Assembly (NCBI RefSeq): GCF_018687955.1
Contig: NZ_CP061309.1
Location: 799,561-863,560, forward strand
Reading direction: 5' to 3'
DNA length: 64,000 nucleotides
Source of the DNA: Polynucleobacter ibericus
Lineage (GTDB): Bacteria > Pseudomonadota > Gammaproteobacteria > Burkholderiales > Burkholderiaceae
Shown here: in pieces, positions 24,863 through 32,790 of the stretch
Layout of the letters: each line of letters begins with the position of its first letter
Numbering within the stretch: position 1 is the stretch's first letter
The notes under the pieces: model-generated
The model's input: the letters and a program-made list of their open reading frames with translations, nothing else
What the model was told of the DNA's origin: nothing
Database searches by the model: none
Program-made: the position numbers and the translations under genes

Positions 24863-25864
24863 ATGAAGAAGAATATTTTGGATGTTTTGAAGGAAATTAA
24901 AGCGGGGGTAATTAAATCTATTCAATTGAATAGCCAAAAACCTGTTACCACTATTGCTCAAGACGTTCATGATGTTGAGATATGCGTTCACGAACCTGCT
25001 ATTGAGTTTGTGCCCATTGAGGATAATTCTGTAATAAGCTGTCAGCCATTAAGAATGGCGGTTAGCACTCCGCCGGAGACTAGATTTTTTAAGATTGAGG
25101 ATCCGGAATATCCTCGAAAAATTGCCTACACCGTATCGGGTGATATGGATGGAGATAATATTTTAATTTGTCTCCCTGGATTACTCGAGACCAAAGAATC
25201 ATTCATGGTCATTCATGCTTATTTTCTTAAATTTGAAAATTGTAAAGTCATTAGTGTCGATTTTTCGGGCAGAGGTGAGTCTGACTACATTAAGGAGTAT
25301 GGCGATTACAAAATGTCACTATATCTATCCGATATAAGTAAGTTAATTCAAGGCGCTATTTTGAATGAGGGTAGGTCGAAAAAAAAGATTACTGTCCTTG
25401 GAACCAGCATGGGCGGGGTCTTAGCTATGTACCTTACCAAAATATTGAGCAAAAAAATTGATGGAATCATCTTGAATGATATTGCGCTGACAGTTAATTG
25501 GACTTCCCTATACGCTCTGTATAAATCGATGAAAAATGATCTGGGCTTCAAGGAGGTGCGGGAACTGGCGAAAGATTTAAGCGTTGATTTAAAAGCCATT
25601 TCTGATGTTCAGCTTCCTGGGCATTTTGATCTTTCATACAAAGCAGATGTTTGGGGTATGAACTTTCATGAGGCCCTAGAGGGCTTTAAAGGAAAAGTGG
25701 GCTTGATTTATGGTGCAGAGTCCAAGATTTGTACTAAGCAGCGCGTAGAAGGTGCCAAGAGCTTTATCCCACAGATAGAAACCCTTGAAGTTCCGAATGC
25801 AGGGCATCCAGCGCCATTTAATCTTTTAGTCTGCGACTTTATCCAATCTCAGATAGGCGTTTAA
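24863..25864 (+). CDS. Alpha/beta hydrolase
   Basis: Predicted esterase/lipase-type enzyme of 333 aa. The nucleophile elbow is GTSMGG (Ser), the oxyanion region is ICLPGLLETKES, SVDFSGRGESD follows strand 4, and the C-terminal NAGHPAPFN supplies the catalytic His. No signal peptide. The N-terminal ~60 residues are extra to the hydrolase fold. A GTG at 24812 is in frame but overlaps the predicted -10, so ATG 24863 is preferred. The last gene of the Pho-associated cluster by position. Substrate unknown. Confidence 0.75.
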   Translation: MKKNILDVLKEIKAGVIKSIQLNSQKPVTTIAQDVHDVEICVHEPAIEFVPIEDNSVISCQPLRMAVSTPPETRFFKIEDPEYPRKIAYTVSGDMDGDNILICLPGLLETKESFMVIHAYFLKFENCKVISVDFSGRGESDYIKEYGDYKMSLYLSDISKLIQGAILNEGRSKKKITVLGTSMGGVLAMYLTKILSKKIDGIILNDIALTVNWTSLYALYKSMKNDLGFKEVRELAKDLSVDLKAISDVQLPGHFDLSYKADVWGMNFHEALEGFKGKVGLIYGAESKICTKQRVEGAKSFIPQIETLEVPNAGHPAPFNLLVCDFIQSQIGV

Positions 25865-26037
25865 TCCTCCGGCATCCTATCTAATTTATAAACACCATTT
25901 TTTAATTCAGAAATGGTTTTACCCATTTCTGAGAGCATCATTCTCTGCCTTTTTTCAATTAGTAGTTTTTTGACTTTGAATTCTTCGCTGCATTCAAAGT
26001 CAGGGTCGTTTAGTTCTTTTTCCTTGGGTGGTTTCAT
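25861..26037 (-). CDS. Small charged protein (58 aa)
   Basis: Reads MKPPKEKELNDPDFECSEEF at its start and KLDRMPED at its end, strongly charged with a predicted helix in the middle (LLIEKRQRMMLSEMGKTISELK). AAGGA lies 8 nt before the ATG, a good ribosome binding site, which is why I accept so short a gene. Its stop overlaps the stop region of the convergent hydrolase gene. No domain recognised. Confidence 0.6.
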   Translation of the reverse strand: MKPPKEKELNDPDFECSEEFKVKKLLIEKRQRMMLSEMGKTISELKNGVYKLDRMPED

Positions 26038-26494
26038 GCAAATAGTCCTTAAAAAACTCAGCCGAAGCTAAGATAAGTCGTCATGACAAGGCGCATTTCT
26101 TATGGGCGGTAATTCCATCATCCGTCTTAAATATTGCGAATTGATGAAATGCTTATGAATTTTTTGAGTGTTTACCCTCAAATACAAATCCCCAGGATCC
26201 GAGTTTGCATGCGATTAGGGTTGGTTAATAACAAGAGTTTCTCTGGCACTAAATCTGGTGAGTTTTAGCTCCTTTGCCATTCCTCCGCCATTTTTTTCTT
26301 TAATGACTCAATAATTAAGCAATCCAAATCATGCTGAGAATTCCGTATCAAGCGAAATCCATTATTGGCGGTGAATGCATCAATGCATCAAATAAGTATA
26401 ATTATGACGAAATTGATATAAGTAATAAATCTCCATAATGTCCCGCAATGGTTACTGGAAACTCTTTGCGCAATCAACGTAATGAAAGTAGAAA
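26038..26494. other. Gene-free stretch of about 460 bp
   Basis: AT-rich, with stop codons in all frames at short intervals. I see no tRNA, terminator or convincing ORF. It contains a palindrome GTCATGAC near 26080 and direct repeats of ATGCATCA around 26374-26390. It presumably holds the promoters of the 25861-26037 gene (minus) and of the lipoprotein gene at 26495. Confidence 0.5.
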
Positions 26495-27079
26495 ATGATT
26501 AAAAAGACTGCGCTGAGTTTGGTGTCTGCCTCGCTCATTTCAATGGGTTGCACAACTACCGTTCCCAATGCCGTTCCAGTTGCTCAAGCTGGAGATAGCA
26601 CTTTAAGCTGCGATGCCATTACAAATGAGATGCAGCAAATGATTGCTGCCCAACTGCAAGCAAATGGCGATAAAAATAGACAAACGGGAACCAATGCCGC
26701 ACTGGGGGTTGCTGGAATATTTACTCTTGGGATTCCCTGGTTCTTTATGAATATCGGTGATACACCCACCATAGAAGAGCGTGCTGCTAGGGCGCGATAT
26801 GAGCGCCTGCAACAAATGGGGATAGATCGTAATTGTCCTCCAGCCCCTTATCAGCCGGCCAATACTAGTCAAGCTAGCGATCAGGCAACTCCAGCTCCTG
26901 CAGTTGCCCCTGTTGCACCTATAGCTTCTAGCGCTCCAACGAGCGTATCTTCAGGGTCGAATGTCAATAATTCAAGTGCGTTAAAAACACTAGAGGAGTT
27001 AAACGTAATGCTTCAAAAAGGCTTAATTACGACTCAAGAGTACAACAAGAAGAAAGCAGAAATCTTAAAAAATATGTAA
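26495..27079 (+). CDS. SHOCT-domain lipoprotein
   Basis: 194 aa. Lipoprotein signal with lipobox ISMG-Cys at about residue 19. A short hydrophobic segment (GVAGIFTLGIPWFFM, ~70-84) is followed by a low-complexity Ala/Pro/Ser linker (~120-155) and a C-terminal SHOCT domain (ALKTLEELNVMLQKGLITTQEYNKKK), a short helical module often at the ends of membrane or export-linked proteins. Likely anchored in the envelope. Function unknown. A bidirectional terminator separates it from the next lipoprotein gene. Confidence 0.75.
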   Translation: MIKKTALSLVSASLISMGCTTTVPNAVPVAQAGDSTLSCDAITNEMQQMIAAQLQANGDKNRQTGTNAALGVAGIFTLGIPWFFMNIGDTPTIEERAARARYERLQQMGIDRNCPPAPYQPANTSQASDQATPAPAVAPVAPIASSAPTSVSSGSNVNNSSALKTLEELNVMLQKGLITTQEYNKKKAEILKNM

Positions 27080-27104
27080 TGAAGATATCGCTGTCTCAGT
27101 CAAT

Positions 27105-27131
27105 AAAAAACCACCTGATGGTGGTTTTTTT
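27105..27131. terminator. Bidirectional rho-independent terminator
   Basis: AAAAAACCACC-TGAT-GGTGGTTTTTTT: 5-bp GC stem flanked by A and T runs, so it works in both directions for the convergent lipoprotein genes at 26495 and 27162. Confidence 0.9.
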
Positions 27132-27161
27132 CTTCACAAATATTTGCTCACTACTAAATCA

Positions 27162-27710
27162 CTAGTTAGGCCCATTCACTGCCTGCATATAGCCCTGGAT
27201 GTATTGCGGCGGCACAAACAGTTCTGTCTTAATTCCGGACTTGGAAGAAACAGTCATGATGAAGCCTTTCTTCATGCGATCTTTTAGGAAGGCTTCAGTT
27301 AATTGCACTGAGAGTACTTCTCTAAAGATGCAACCCCTGTCACCACATGCACCAGCTTCTCTGCCAACAACCTTGAATGTAGAGGCAGGGACACCTTCTT
27401 GTGATGCTGAATCGTAGTAACGCCATTGGGAGAAATAAGTCAGCTGTGCAACGAGTTCGTAAGACTTAGCGCCTTGCTTTGGCTGCTCAGCCCTGAGGCT
27501 AAACATTTGATAAGTATTGTTTTCATCCATCGAATTGATGGGAGGGCCTTGATAGGTTTTTCCACCAGTTACTGAGTTCGGCGTAATGATGGTTGAGTGA
27601 TAGACGTCATTGATTTCCCAGCCGCTAATTTTTTTGTCATTCTGATTGCAGGCGATTAGACCAATACTGATTGCCAGCAATAAAACAACCCGATAGATGA
27701 TGCGATGCAT
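27162..27710 (-). CDS. Putative lipoprotein
   Basis: 182 aa with an N-terminal hydrophobic segment and lipobox IGLIA-Cys at about residue 21. The mature protein has no domain I recognise; it contains GACGDRGCIFREVLSVQL, where two cysteines could form a disulphide, and ends in EL FVPPQYIQGYM-like sequence. Probably membrane-anchored in the periplasm. Start at ATG 27710 with GGAGC about 6 nt upstream on the minus strand. Confidence 0.7.
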   Translation of the reverse strand: MHRIIYRVVLLLAISIGLIACNQNDKKISGWEINDVYHSTIITPNSVTGGKTYQGPPINSMDENNTYQMFSLRAEQPKQGAKSYELVAQLTYFSQWRYYDSASQEGVPASTFKVVGREAGACGDRGCIFREVLSVQLTEAFLKDRMKKGFIMTVSSKSGIKTELFVPPQYIQGYMQAVNGPN

Positions 27711-27942
27711 ATAAAGCTCCTTAGTATCACCAAATCATACTATCCCTTGGGTTTGGAACTCAAATTCAGGGGCTTAGACGTATTTCCCGGTCAACCCACC
27801 ATTCACTACCAGGCAGCCTCCTAACTACCCAGGAAGCCCCTTTATCTCTGGCAGCTCGTTCCTTATCGAGGCCATTTTCAGAGAACTTAATAGTCATCTA
27901 GCCGAATTCTTTATTAGGGAATGTCACTAGTAAATTACTATA

Positions 27943-27974
27943 CTTCACAACTTCACAAGTTCACAACTTGTGAT
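27943..27974. promoter_or_regulatory. Iteron-like operator upstream of small HTH gene
   Basis: Three tandem 8-mers CTTCACAA, CTTCACAA, GTTCACAA (27943-27966) run into CTTGTGAT. The central part CACAAGTT-CAC-AACTTGTG (27954-27972) is a perfect 8+8 bp inverted repeat. It lies 26 bp before the preferred start of the HTH gene, suggesting autoregulation. Confidence 0.7.
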
Positions 27975-27998
27975 ATAGTCTTAGAACTGGGAGATGAA

Positions 27999-28178
27999 AT
28001 GAAGAGACAGATACCAAAAACACATCAAGCCTTGGAATGGGTAGGGAAGGGCCTGACTGCTGCTCAAGCAGCCAGAAAGATGCAAATTTCAGAATCCAGC
28101 GTGTATGCCGCTCTCAGAAAAACGAAGGCGAAAGAAGTGGGCTGTTGCCCAACATGTGGTTACAAAATAAGGAACTAA
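27999..28178 (+). CDS. Small HTH protein with C-terminal CxxC motif
   Basis: 59 aa from ATG 27999, chosen because GGGAG sits 7 nt upstream; the longer frame from 27921 would be translated across the operator repeats. Residues ~15-38 form a resolvase-like helix-turn-helix (LTAAQAARKMQISESSVYAALRK), and CCPTCGY near the C-terminus is a half zinc-ribbon. Likely a small DNA-binding regulator acting on the repeat array just upstream. The next gene begins 1 bp after its stop. Confidence 0.7.
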   Translation: MKRQIPKTHQALEWVGKGLTAAQAARKMQISESSVYAALRKTKAKEVGCCPTCGYKIRN

Positions 28179-28179
28179 G

Positions 28180-28479
28180 ATGAAAAAGACTCTATTAGCA
28201 GCCGTATCAATCTCTGTAGCTGCATTTGCCTATGCAAATACCAAGCCGTCAGATTCTTCTGAGTTAATCAATCAGCAGTGCAGGATCTCTGCTGAAGCCG
28301 TTTCCACGTTGAAGGGCTTGCGCTATGGCAACACTTCAATTCGCAAGGATGTATCTACCTTAATTAACGCCAGCTTAAAGACTCCAGAGAACCGGGATTT
28401 AGCGCAAAAGACCTTAAACCTGATGGTGGACGATAAAACTACGGATGTTAGAGGTCTGGAAGGAAAGTACTGCTCTTAA
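28180..28479 (+). CDS. Small exported hypothetical protein
   Basis: 99 aa with a clear signal peptide (MKKTLLAAVSISVAAFAYA, cleavage about residue 20). The mature part is about 80 aa, helical, with two cysteines (about residues 34 and 98) that could form a disulphide in the periplasm. No domain recognised. It follows the HTH gene by 1 bp and is probably co-expressed with it. Confidence 0.65.
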   Translation: MKKTLLAAVSISVAAFAYANTKPSDSSELINQQCRISAEAVSTLKGLRYGNTSIRKDVSTLINASLKTPENRDLAQKTLNLMVDDKTTDVRGLEGKYCS

Positions 28480-28502
28480 GGGGTTCAGTGAGATTGAATT
28501 AG

Positions 28503-28964
28503 TTGACTAATCACGCGCAATGTCCTGACTGTGGGAATATGCGGGCATTGTTTAATCAGTGTCCGCATTGTGGTTCTGACAATTTGCCAGTATTAAGCTC
28601 AGATACGATTGAGCTCAATATTAAGCAAGACGGACCTTACGTTGATGAGGCCTTAGATCGGCTAACGGAATATTTACGCAAATCCCTTGATCTTGGTATT
28701 AAAGCGATTGTATTGATTCATGGCTATGGATCAAGCGGTGAGGGTGGTCGCATCAAATGGGCCATTCACGATGCCCTGGAAAATAATCGTTATTCCGATA
28801 GGGTGGATGAATACTATTTTGGTGAGAGTGTTGCTTTTGGTAGCCAGGCTTATCACGCCTTACTGAAGCGTCGTCCAGGCCTAAAACCATACCTTAAGCG
28901 CTTTAAGGAAGGTAACGCTGGCATGACTGTTCTATTGCTAGGATCTCAGTCTAGAAGTGCTTAG
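28503..28964 (+). CDS. Zinc-ribbon plus Smr-like domain protein
   Basis: 153 aa from TTG 28503. The N-terminal CPDCGNMRALFNQCPHCG is a two-CxxC zinc ribbon (residues ~7-24). IVLIHGYGSSGEGGRIKWAIHDAL (~69-92, landmark) matches the Smr-type HGxGxG pattern of nucleic-acid nicking domains, with Tyr where many have Lys/Arg. The basic C-terminal part ends GNAGMTVLLLGSQ. A role in RNA/DNA processing is inferred from the family. The start is uncertain; no ATG precedes the zinc ribbon. Confidence 0.6.
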   Translation: MTNHAQCPDCGNMRALFNQCPHCGSDNLPVLSSDTIELNIKQDGPYVDEALDRLTEYLRKSLDLGIKAIVLIHGYGSSGEGGRIKWAIHDALENNRYSDRVDEYYFGESVAFGSQAYHALLKRRPGLKPYLKRFKEGNAGMTVLLLGSQSRSA

Positions 28965-29019
28965 AATAGGGTTATCGGTAACAACGACTTAATTTATTTA
29001 ATACTTAGGAAATATCGCA

Positions 29020-29361
29020 ATGACCGCTAAAAAGCTAGAGCAATCTCTGATGCATGAAGTTAAGTCAACAGGCGCTGAGCAGTTGATTGGCGAATTCAAA
29101 TCCTTGATGGCTGATGCAGAAGCTTTAATTCAGGCAACTGAAGATCATCCAGGTGAGACGATTAGTTCTATTCGTAATAAGGCGCTAGAAACATTAGCTG
29201 GTGCCAAAGAGAGTCTCTCTAGTGTTGAGGGTCAGTTACTGGATAAAGCAAAAGTAGCCGCTGAAGGTGCGGATGATTTTGTACATCGCAATCCTTGGGA
29301 GGCTGTAGGTGTAGCAGCTGGCTTAGGTTTGCTGATTGGTTTATTTATTGGACGTCGCTAG
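29020..29361 (+). CDS. YqjD/ElaB (DUF883) family protein
   Basis: 113 aa: a long charged amphipathic helix (residues ~1-85) followed by a C-terminal membrane anchor with Gly zipper (GVAAGLGLLIGLFIGRR). E. coli YqjD, ElaB and YgaM are tail-anchored inner-membrane proteins that bind ribosomes in stationary phase. First of three genes in the order yqjD-yqjE-yqjK, 6 bp before the next. Confidence 0.85.
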   Translation: MTAKKLEQSLMHEVKSTGAEQLIGEFKSLMADAEALIQATEDHPGETISSIRNKALETLAGAKESLSSVEGQLLDKAKVAAEGADDFVHRNPWEAVGVAAGLGLLIGLFIGRR

Positions 29362-29367
29362 ATCGCT

Positions 29368-29736
29368 ATGTCTCAAGAAAACTTACTATCCTCCATTAAA
29401 GGCCTTGCATCTACGGGAGCATCCATTGCTCAAACCCGATTAGAGCTTTTGTCATTGGACGTGCAAATAGCTAGAAGTAAATTCATTAGCTTGCTAGTCA
29501 TGATTATTAGTGCCTTGTTCTTTTTATTCTTCGGCTTAGTGATGTTGGCACTATTGATTGTGATCTACAGCTGGGAGACGGACCGAATACTAGCCTTAGG
29601 TTTGCTGACTGGAGCCTTTTTATCAGTTGGTGTGATTCTGGCAATTCTAATTACTCAGTCCCTACGCAAGATGCCTAAATTATTTGAGGCTTCCATCACC
29701 GAATTAGCAAAAGACCGCGAAGCGCTATCCAAATGA
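29368..29736 (+). CDS. YqjE-family membrane protein
   Basis: 122 aa with two strong membrane segments (about residues 45-70 and 78-100) and charged ends, the layout of the YqjE/phage-holin superfamily III. Its stop overlaps the next start (ATGA), so it is translationally coupled to the yqjK-like gene. Function unknown beyond its association with YqjD. Confidence 0.8.
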   Translation: MSQENLLSSIKGLASTGASIAQTRLELLSLDVQIARSKFISLLVMIISALFFLFFGLVMLALLIVIYSWETDRILALGLLTGAFLSVGVILAILITQSLRKMPKLFEASITELAKDREALSK

Positions 29737-30014
29737 GTGCCCAGTTAAAAGCCTTGGAGTCACGCCAGCATCAGTTAAAACTGCAGGCAGATCGAGAGCG
29801 TAAAGCATTTGCTGAGCATTTTGAAGCTTGGGAAAAGCCACTCTCCTGGGCTGACAAAGGGGTTGATGCCGTTCACTTTCTCAAAAACAACCCAGTGCTT
29901 TGGACGAGCGCATTTGCTGCCTTAGCGCATTACAAACCCAAGTTAGCAAGTAAAGTGCTAGCCGTAGGTTGGGGTGCTATGAAAATAGTCAAGAGCGCAA
30001 AAAAACTGCTCTAG
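29733..30014 (+). CDS. YqjK-like protein
   Basis: 93 aa with a charged N-terminal coiled-coil-like region (LESRQHQLKLQADRERKAFAEHFEAW) and a weakly hydrophobic C-terminus. Third member of the yqjDEK-type operon. Overlaps yqjE by 4 bp and the convergent apt gene by 4 bp. Confidence 0.7.
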   Translation: MSAQLKALESRQHQLKLQADRERKAFAEHFEAWEKPLSWADKGVDAVHFLKNNPVLWTSAFAALAHYKPKLASKVLAVGWGAMKIVKSAKKLL

Positions 30015-30529
30015 CTTTTCAATACTGATTGATGGCTGATGCCATGTTGATTTAAGAGCTCGCTACCATTTAAGAAAGTAATTTCTAGCAAGGTAATTGC
30101 TCCCACAACTTCAAAGCCGGCACTACGAATTAATTTATCCGCCGCAATAATCGTGCCCCCGGTAGCCAGCACATCATCCATTAGCAAGACTCTGGCATCG
30201 CTAGGTAGCGTGGATTGCTGGATCTCCAAAGAATCCTTACCGTATTCCAGACCATAGGCCTCTCGGTGGCTAGCCAAAGGAAGCTTATTGGGCTTTCTCG
30301 CTAATGCCAGGCCTTTATGGCTATGGTGGGCTAGGGCAGAGCCAAAGATAAACCCCCGTGACTCAATCCCCAAGATATGGGTATAGTCAAACTGCTTGGC
30401 CAGATCATCTAACTGACGTATAGCCTCTTTAAAAGCACTTGGATCAGCAAGCAGAGGGGAGATGTCTCTAAATAGAACCCCGGGTTTTGGAAAATCAGGA
30501 ACTCCGGGTAGATAATCTAATAAATTCAT
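30011..30529 (-). CDS. apt: Adenine phosphoribosyltransferase
   Basis: Purine salvage: adenine + PRPP to AMP in the cytoplasm. 172 aa with PGVPDFPKPGVLFRDISPLL at the N-terminus, GIESRGFIFGSALA (~54-67) and the PRPP-binding loop VLLMDDVLATGGTI (~113-126). Divergent from a nucleosidase that would release adenine, with only 11 bp between the starts, so the two are probably coordinated. Confidence 0.94.
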   Translation of the reverse strand: MNLLDYLPGVPDFPKPGVLFRDISPLLADPSAFKEAIRQLDDLAKQFDYTHILGIESRGFIFGSALAHHSHKGLALARKPNKLPLASHREAYGLEYGKDSLEIQQSTLPSDARVLLMDDVLATGGTIIAADKLIRSAGFEVVGAITLLEITFLNGSELLNQHGISHQSVLKS

Positions 30530-30540
30530 TGCCGACCAAT

Positions 30541-31098
30541 ATGAAAACAGAACTCCTTATTATTACCGCATTAGAGTCTGAGCTCAAGCGCGCAGCATTA
30601 CCAAGCAGCGTCGAGATCGTCTACTCAGGTATTGGCAAAATCAATGCAGCTATTACTTCTTTAAATGCGATTCAGCAATTCTCACCAAAGAGAATCATCA
30701 ACTTTGGCACTGTGGGAAAAATTAATCCTGATTTGCATGGTTTGCTAGAGATCGGGAAAGTGATTCAGCGCGATATGGATGCAGAGCCATTGGCGCCTCG
30801 TGGTAGTACGCCATTTTGCCCAAGACCCCAAGAATATCTTTCTACCGGACAGTTTTTATGCGGTTCAGGCGATAGCTTTGTCACCGGACGTGATCCCTGG
30901 TTGCTAAGTCAAGGTGTGGATGTGGTGGATATGGAGCTATATGCCATTGCAGCGATTGCCTATGATCACCACATACCTTGGCAGTCCTTTAAATACATTA
31001 CTGACGATGCCAATGAAAACTCTGGCGATGATTGGCAGTCTAAGGTCCACCATGGCCAAGAGTTATTCTTGGAAAAGTTAATGCAAATGATTGATTGA
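30541..31098 (+). CDS. MTA/SAH-type nucleosidase (phosphorylase superfamily)
   Basis: 185 aa from ATG 30541. The PNP/UDP-family nucleosidase pattern is present: LIITALESEL at the start, GIGKINAAI (~32-40), INFGTVG (~55-61) and VVDMELYAIAAIAY (~127-140) with the ribose-binding Met-Glu. Members hydrolyse methylthioadenosine, S-adenosylhomocysteine or related nucleosides, releasing adenine that Apt can recycle. Shorter than E. coli Mtn (232 aa). Confidence 0.8.
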   Translation: MKTELLIITALESELKRAALPSSVEIVYSGIGKINAAITSLNAIQQFSPKRIINFGTVGKINPDLHGLLEIGKVIQRDMDAEPLAPRGSTPFCPRPQEYLSTGQFLCGSGDSFVTGRDPWLLSQGVDVVDMELYAIAAIAYDHHIPWQSFKYITDDANENSGDDWQSKVHHGQELFLEKLMQMID

Positions 31099-32785
31099 GT
31101 TACGGGATATTTCTGTGAATGCATCAAAACCCTGGTTAAAACATTATCCTGAAGGCGTTCCTCATGAGTTGGGACCCTTAAGTCATTCATCCTTGAGTGA
31201 ATTTATCGATGAGTGTTTCGATCGATTCCCTAATCGTCAGCTAATAGAGTCGATGGGAACCTTTTTTACTTATCGCCAAATTAATCAACTATCAACAGAA
31301 TTTGCAACTTATCTACAAAGTTTGCAATTAGAAAAGGGTGCTCGCGTTGCACTCATGTACCCCAATGTGGTTGAGTATGTCATTGCGATGATCGGCACCC
31401 TGAAGGCAGGCTTTGTTGTGGTGAATATTAACCCGCTGTATACAGCCCGCGAACTAGAGGCTCAGTTACAAGATAGTGGCGCCTCTGTTTTAGTGTTGAT
31501 GGAAAATTTCGCATCCACCTATCAACAAATAAAAGCACCATTCGCTCTTAAGACGGTCATCGTCAGCAGCCCCGGAGAATTACTAGGTCTCAAGGGCCAT
31601 GTGATTAACTGGGTAGCTCGGCATATCAAAAAAATGATCCCACATTGGGAGTTTCCGCATACTCAATTTAAGGAAGCCCTAAAAATTGGCGGTGGAAAGA
31701 CTTTTGTCCGGCCCCAAATTGGGCTGGATGACATTGCCTTTTTGCAATACACCGGCGGTACAACGGGTGTCTCTAAGGGCGCCGTATTGCTTCATCGCAA
31801 TATTCTTTCGAATGTGATGCAAATTGAGGCTTGGCTTAAGCCAGCCCTCAAAAGTCGACCTGATCAACAGCTGGTTTTTTTATGTGCTTTACCGTTAACG
31901 CATATCTTTGCACTGACTGCTTGTGCGATGCTAGGTCTTGCCAAAGGCGGATTACTAGTGATGGTGGCAAACCCACGAGATATAAAAGGCTTTATTAAAA
32001 TGCTGGCCAAGCATCCCAATATCCATATTTTTCCAGGTGTAAATACTTTATTTCATGCGCTGATTCACCGACCTGAATTTAAAAAGGTGAAGTTACCCAA
32101 TTTATTGGTGACCATTGGTGGTGGTATGGCAGTGCAAAAGAAGACTGCAGACCATTGGCAGGCGATTACTGGAGTACCCATTGCCCAAGGCTATGGCCTC
32201 TCAGAAACATCCCCAGTGGTGTGTGTGAATAGCCCGCTAGAGCAGCATTTCACAGGTCATATTGGACCGCCGATTACGGGTACGGATGTGGCGATTTTAG
32301 GTGAAGACGGCGTGATGCTTCCTCATGGTACTCCTGGAGAGATATGCATTCGGGGGCCACAGGTCATGGCGGGATATTGGAATAACCCAGAAGAAACCAG
32401 TCTTTGTATGACTGCTGATGGCTATTTTAAATCTGGTGATATCGGTCTCATTACCCCGGAAGGATTTGTTCAGATTGTTGACCGCAAAAAAGACATGATC
32501 GTAGTGGCTGGTTACAAAGTGTTCCCAAATGATGTCGAAGATATTTTGTCGCAAATGCCGGGCATTAAAGAATCTGCAGTAATTGGCGTGCCTCATCGCA
32601 AGCTTGGTGAGATTGTGAAAGCTTTTGTAGTGAGATCGAATCATCACATTACAGAAGCGGATGTATTGCAATACTCCAAAGAACAACTGACCAGTTACAA
32701 GCGACCTAGGAAAATTGTATTTGTGAACGAGCTTCCTAAATCGAATGTTGGCAAAATACTACGCCGTGAGCTAAGAGATCTCTAG
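31091..32785 (+). CDS. fadD: Long-chain fatty-acid-CoA ligase
   Basis: AMP-forming acyl-CoA synthetase, 564 aa. Motifs: YTGGTTGVSKGAVLLH (P-loop-like, ~216-231), YGLSETSPVVCVNSP (~361-375), and GDIGLITPEG with DRKKDMIVVAGYKVFPNDVE near the C-terminus. The order and length match FadD. Start TTG 31091 overlaps the nucleosidase stop by 8 bp; GTG 31115 is an alternative. It activates fatty acids for beta-oxidation or lipid synthesis at the membrane. Confidence 0.87.
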   Translation: MIELRDISVNASKPWLKHYPEGVPHELGPLSHSSLSEFIDECFDRFPNRQLIESMGTFFTYRQINQLSTEFATYLQSLQLEKGARVALMYPNVVEYVIAMIGTLKAGFVVVNINPLYTARELEAQLQDSGASVLVLMENFASTYQQIKAPFALKTVIVSSPGELLGLKGHVINWVARHIKKMIPHWEFPHTQFKEALKIGGGKTFVRPQIGLDDIAFLQYTGGTTGVSKGAVLLHRNILSNVMQIEAWLKPALKSRPDQQLVFLCALPLTHIFALTACAMLGLAKGGLLVMVANPRDIKGFIKMLAKHPNIHIFPGVNTLFHALIHRPEFKKVKLPNLLVTIGGGMAVQKKTADHWQAITGVPIAQGYGLSETSPVVCVNSPLEQHFTGHIGPPITGTDVAILGEDGVMLPHGTPGEICIRGPQVMAGYWNNPEETSLCMTADGYFKSGDIGLITPEGFVQIVDRKKDMIVVAGYKVFPNDVEDILSQMPGIKESAVIGVPHRKLGEIVKAFVVRSNHHITEADVLQYSKEQLTSYKRPRKIVFVNELPKSNVGKILRRELRDL

Positions 32786-32790
32786 GCGTA

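Noticed and set aside
26267..26390. Minus-strand reading frame containing GFRLIRNSQHDLDCL
   Set aside because: Protein-like in composition but has no ATG, GTG or well-placed start after the upstream stop; perhaps a decayed fragment.
27766..27897. 43-codon minus-strand ORF with DKERAARDKGASWVVRR-like sequence
   Set aside because: No ribosome binding site and no recognisable family; could be a relic, so not listed as a gene.
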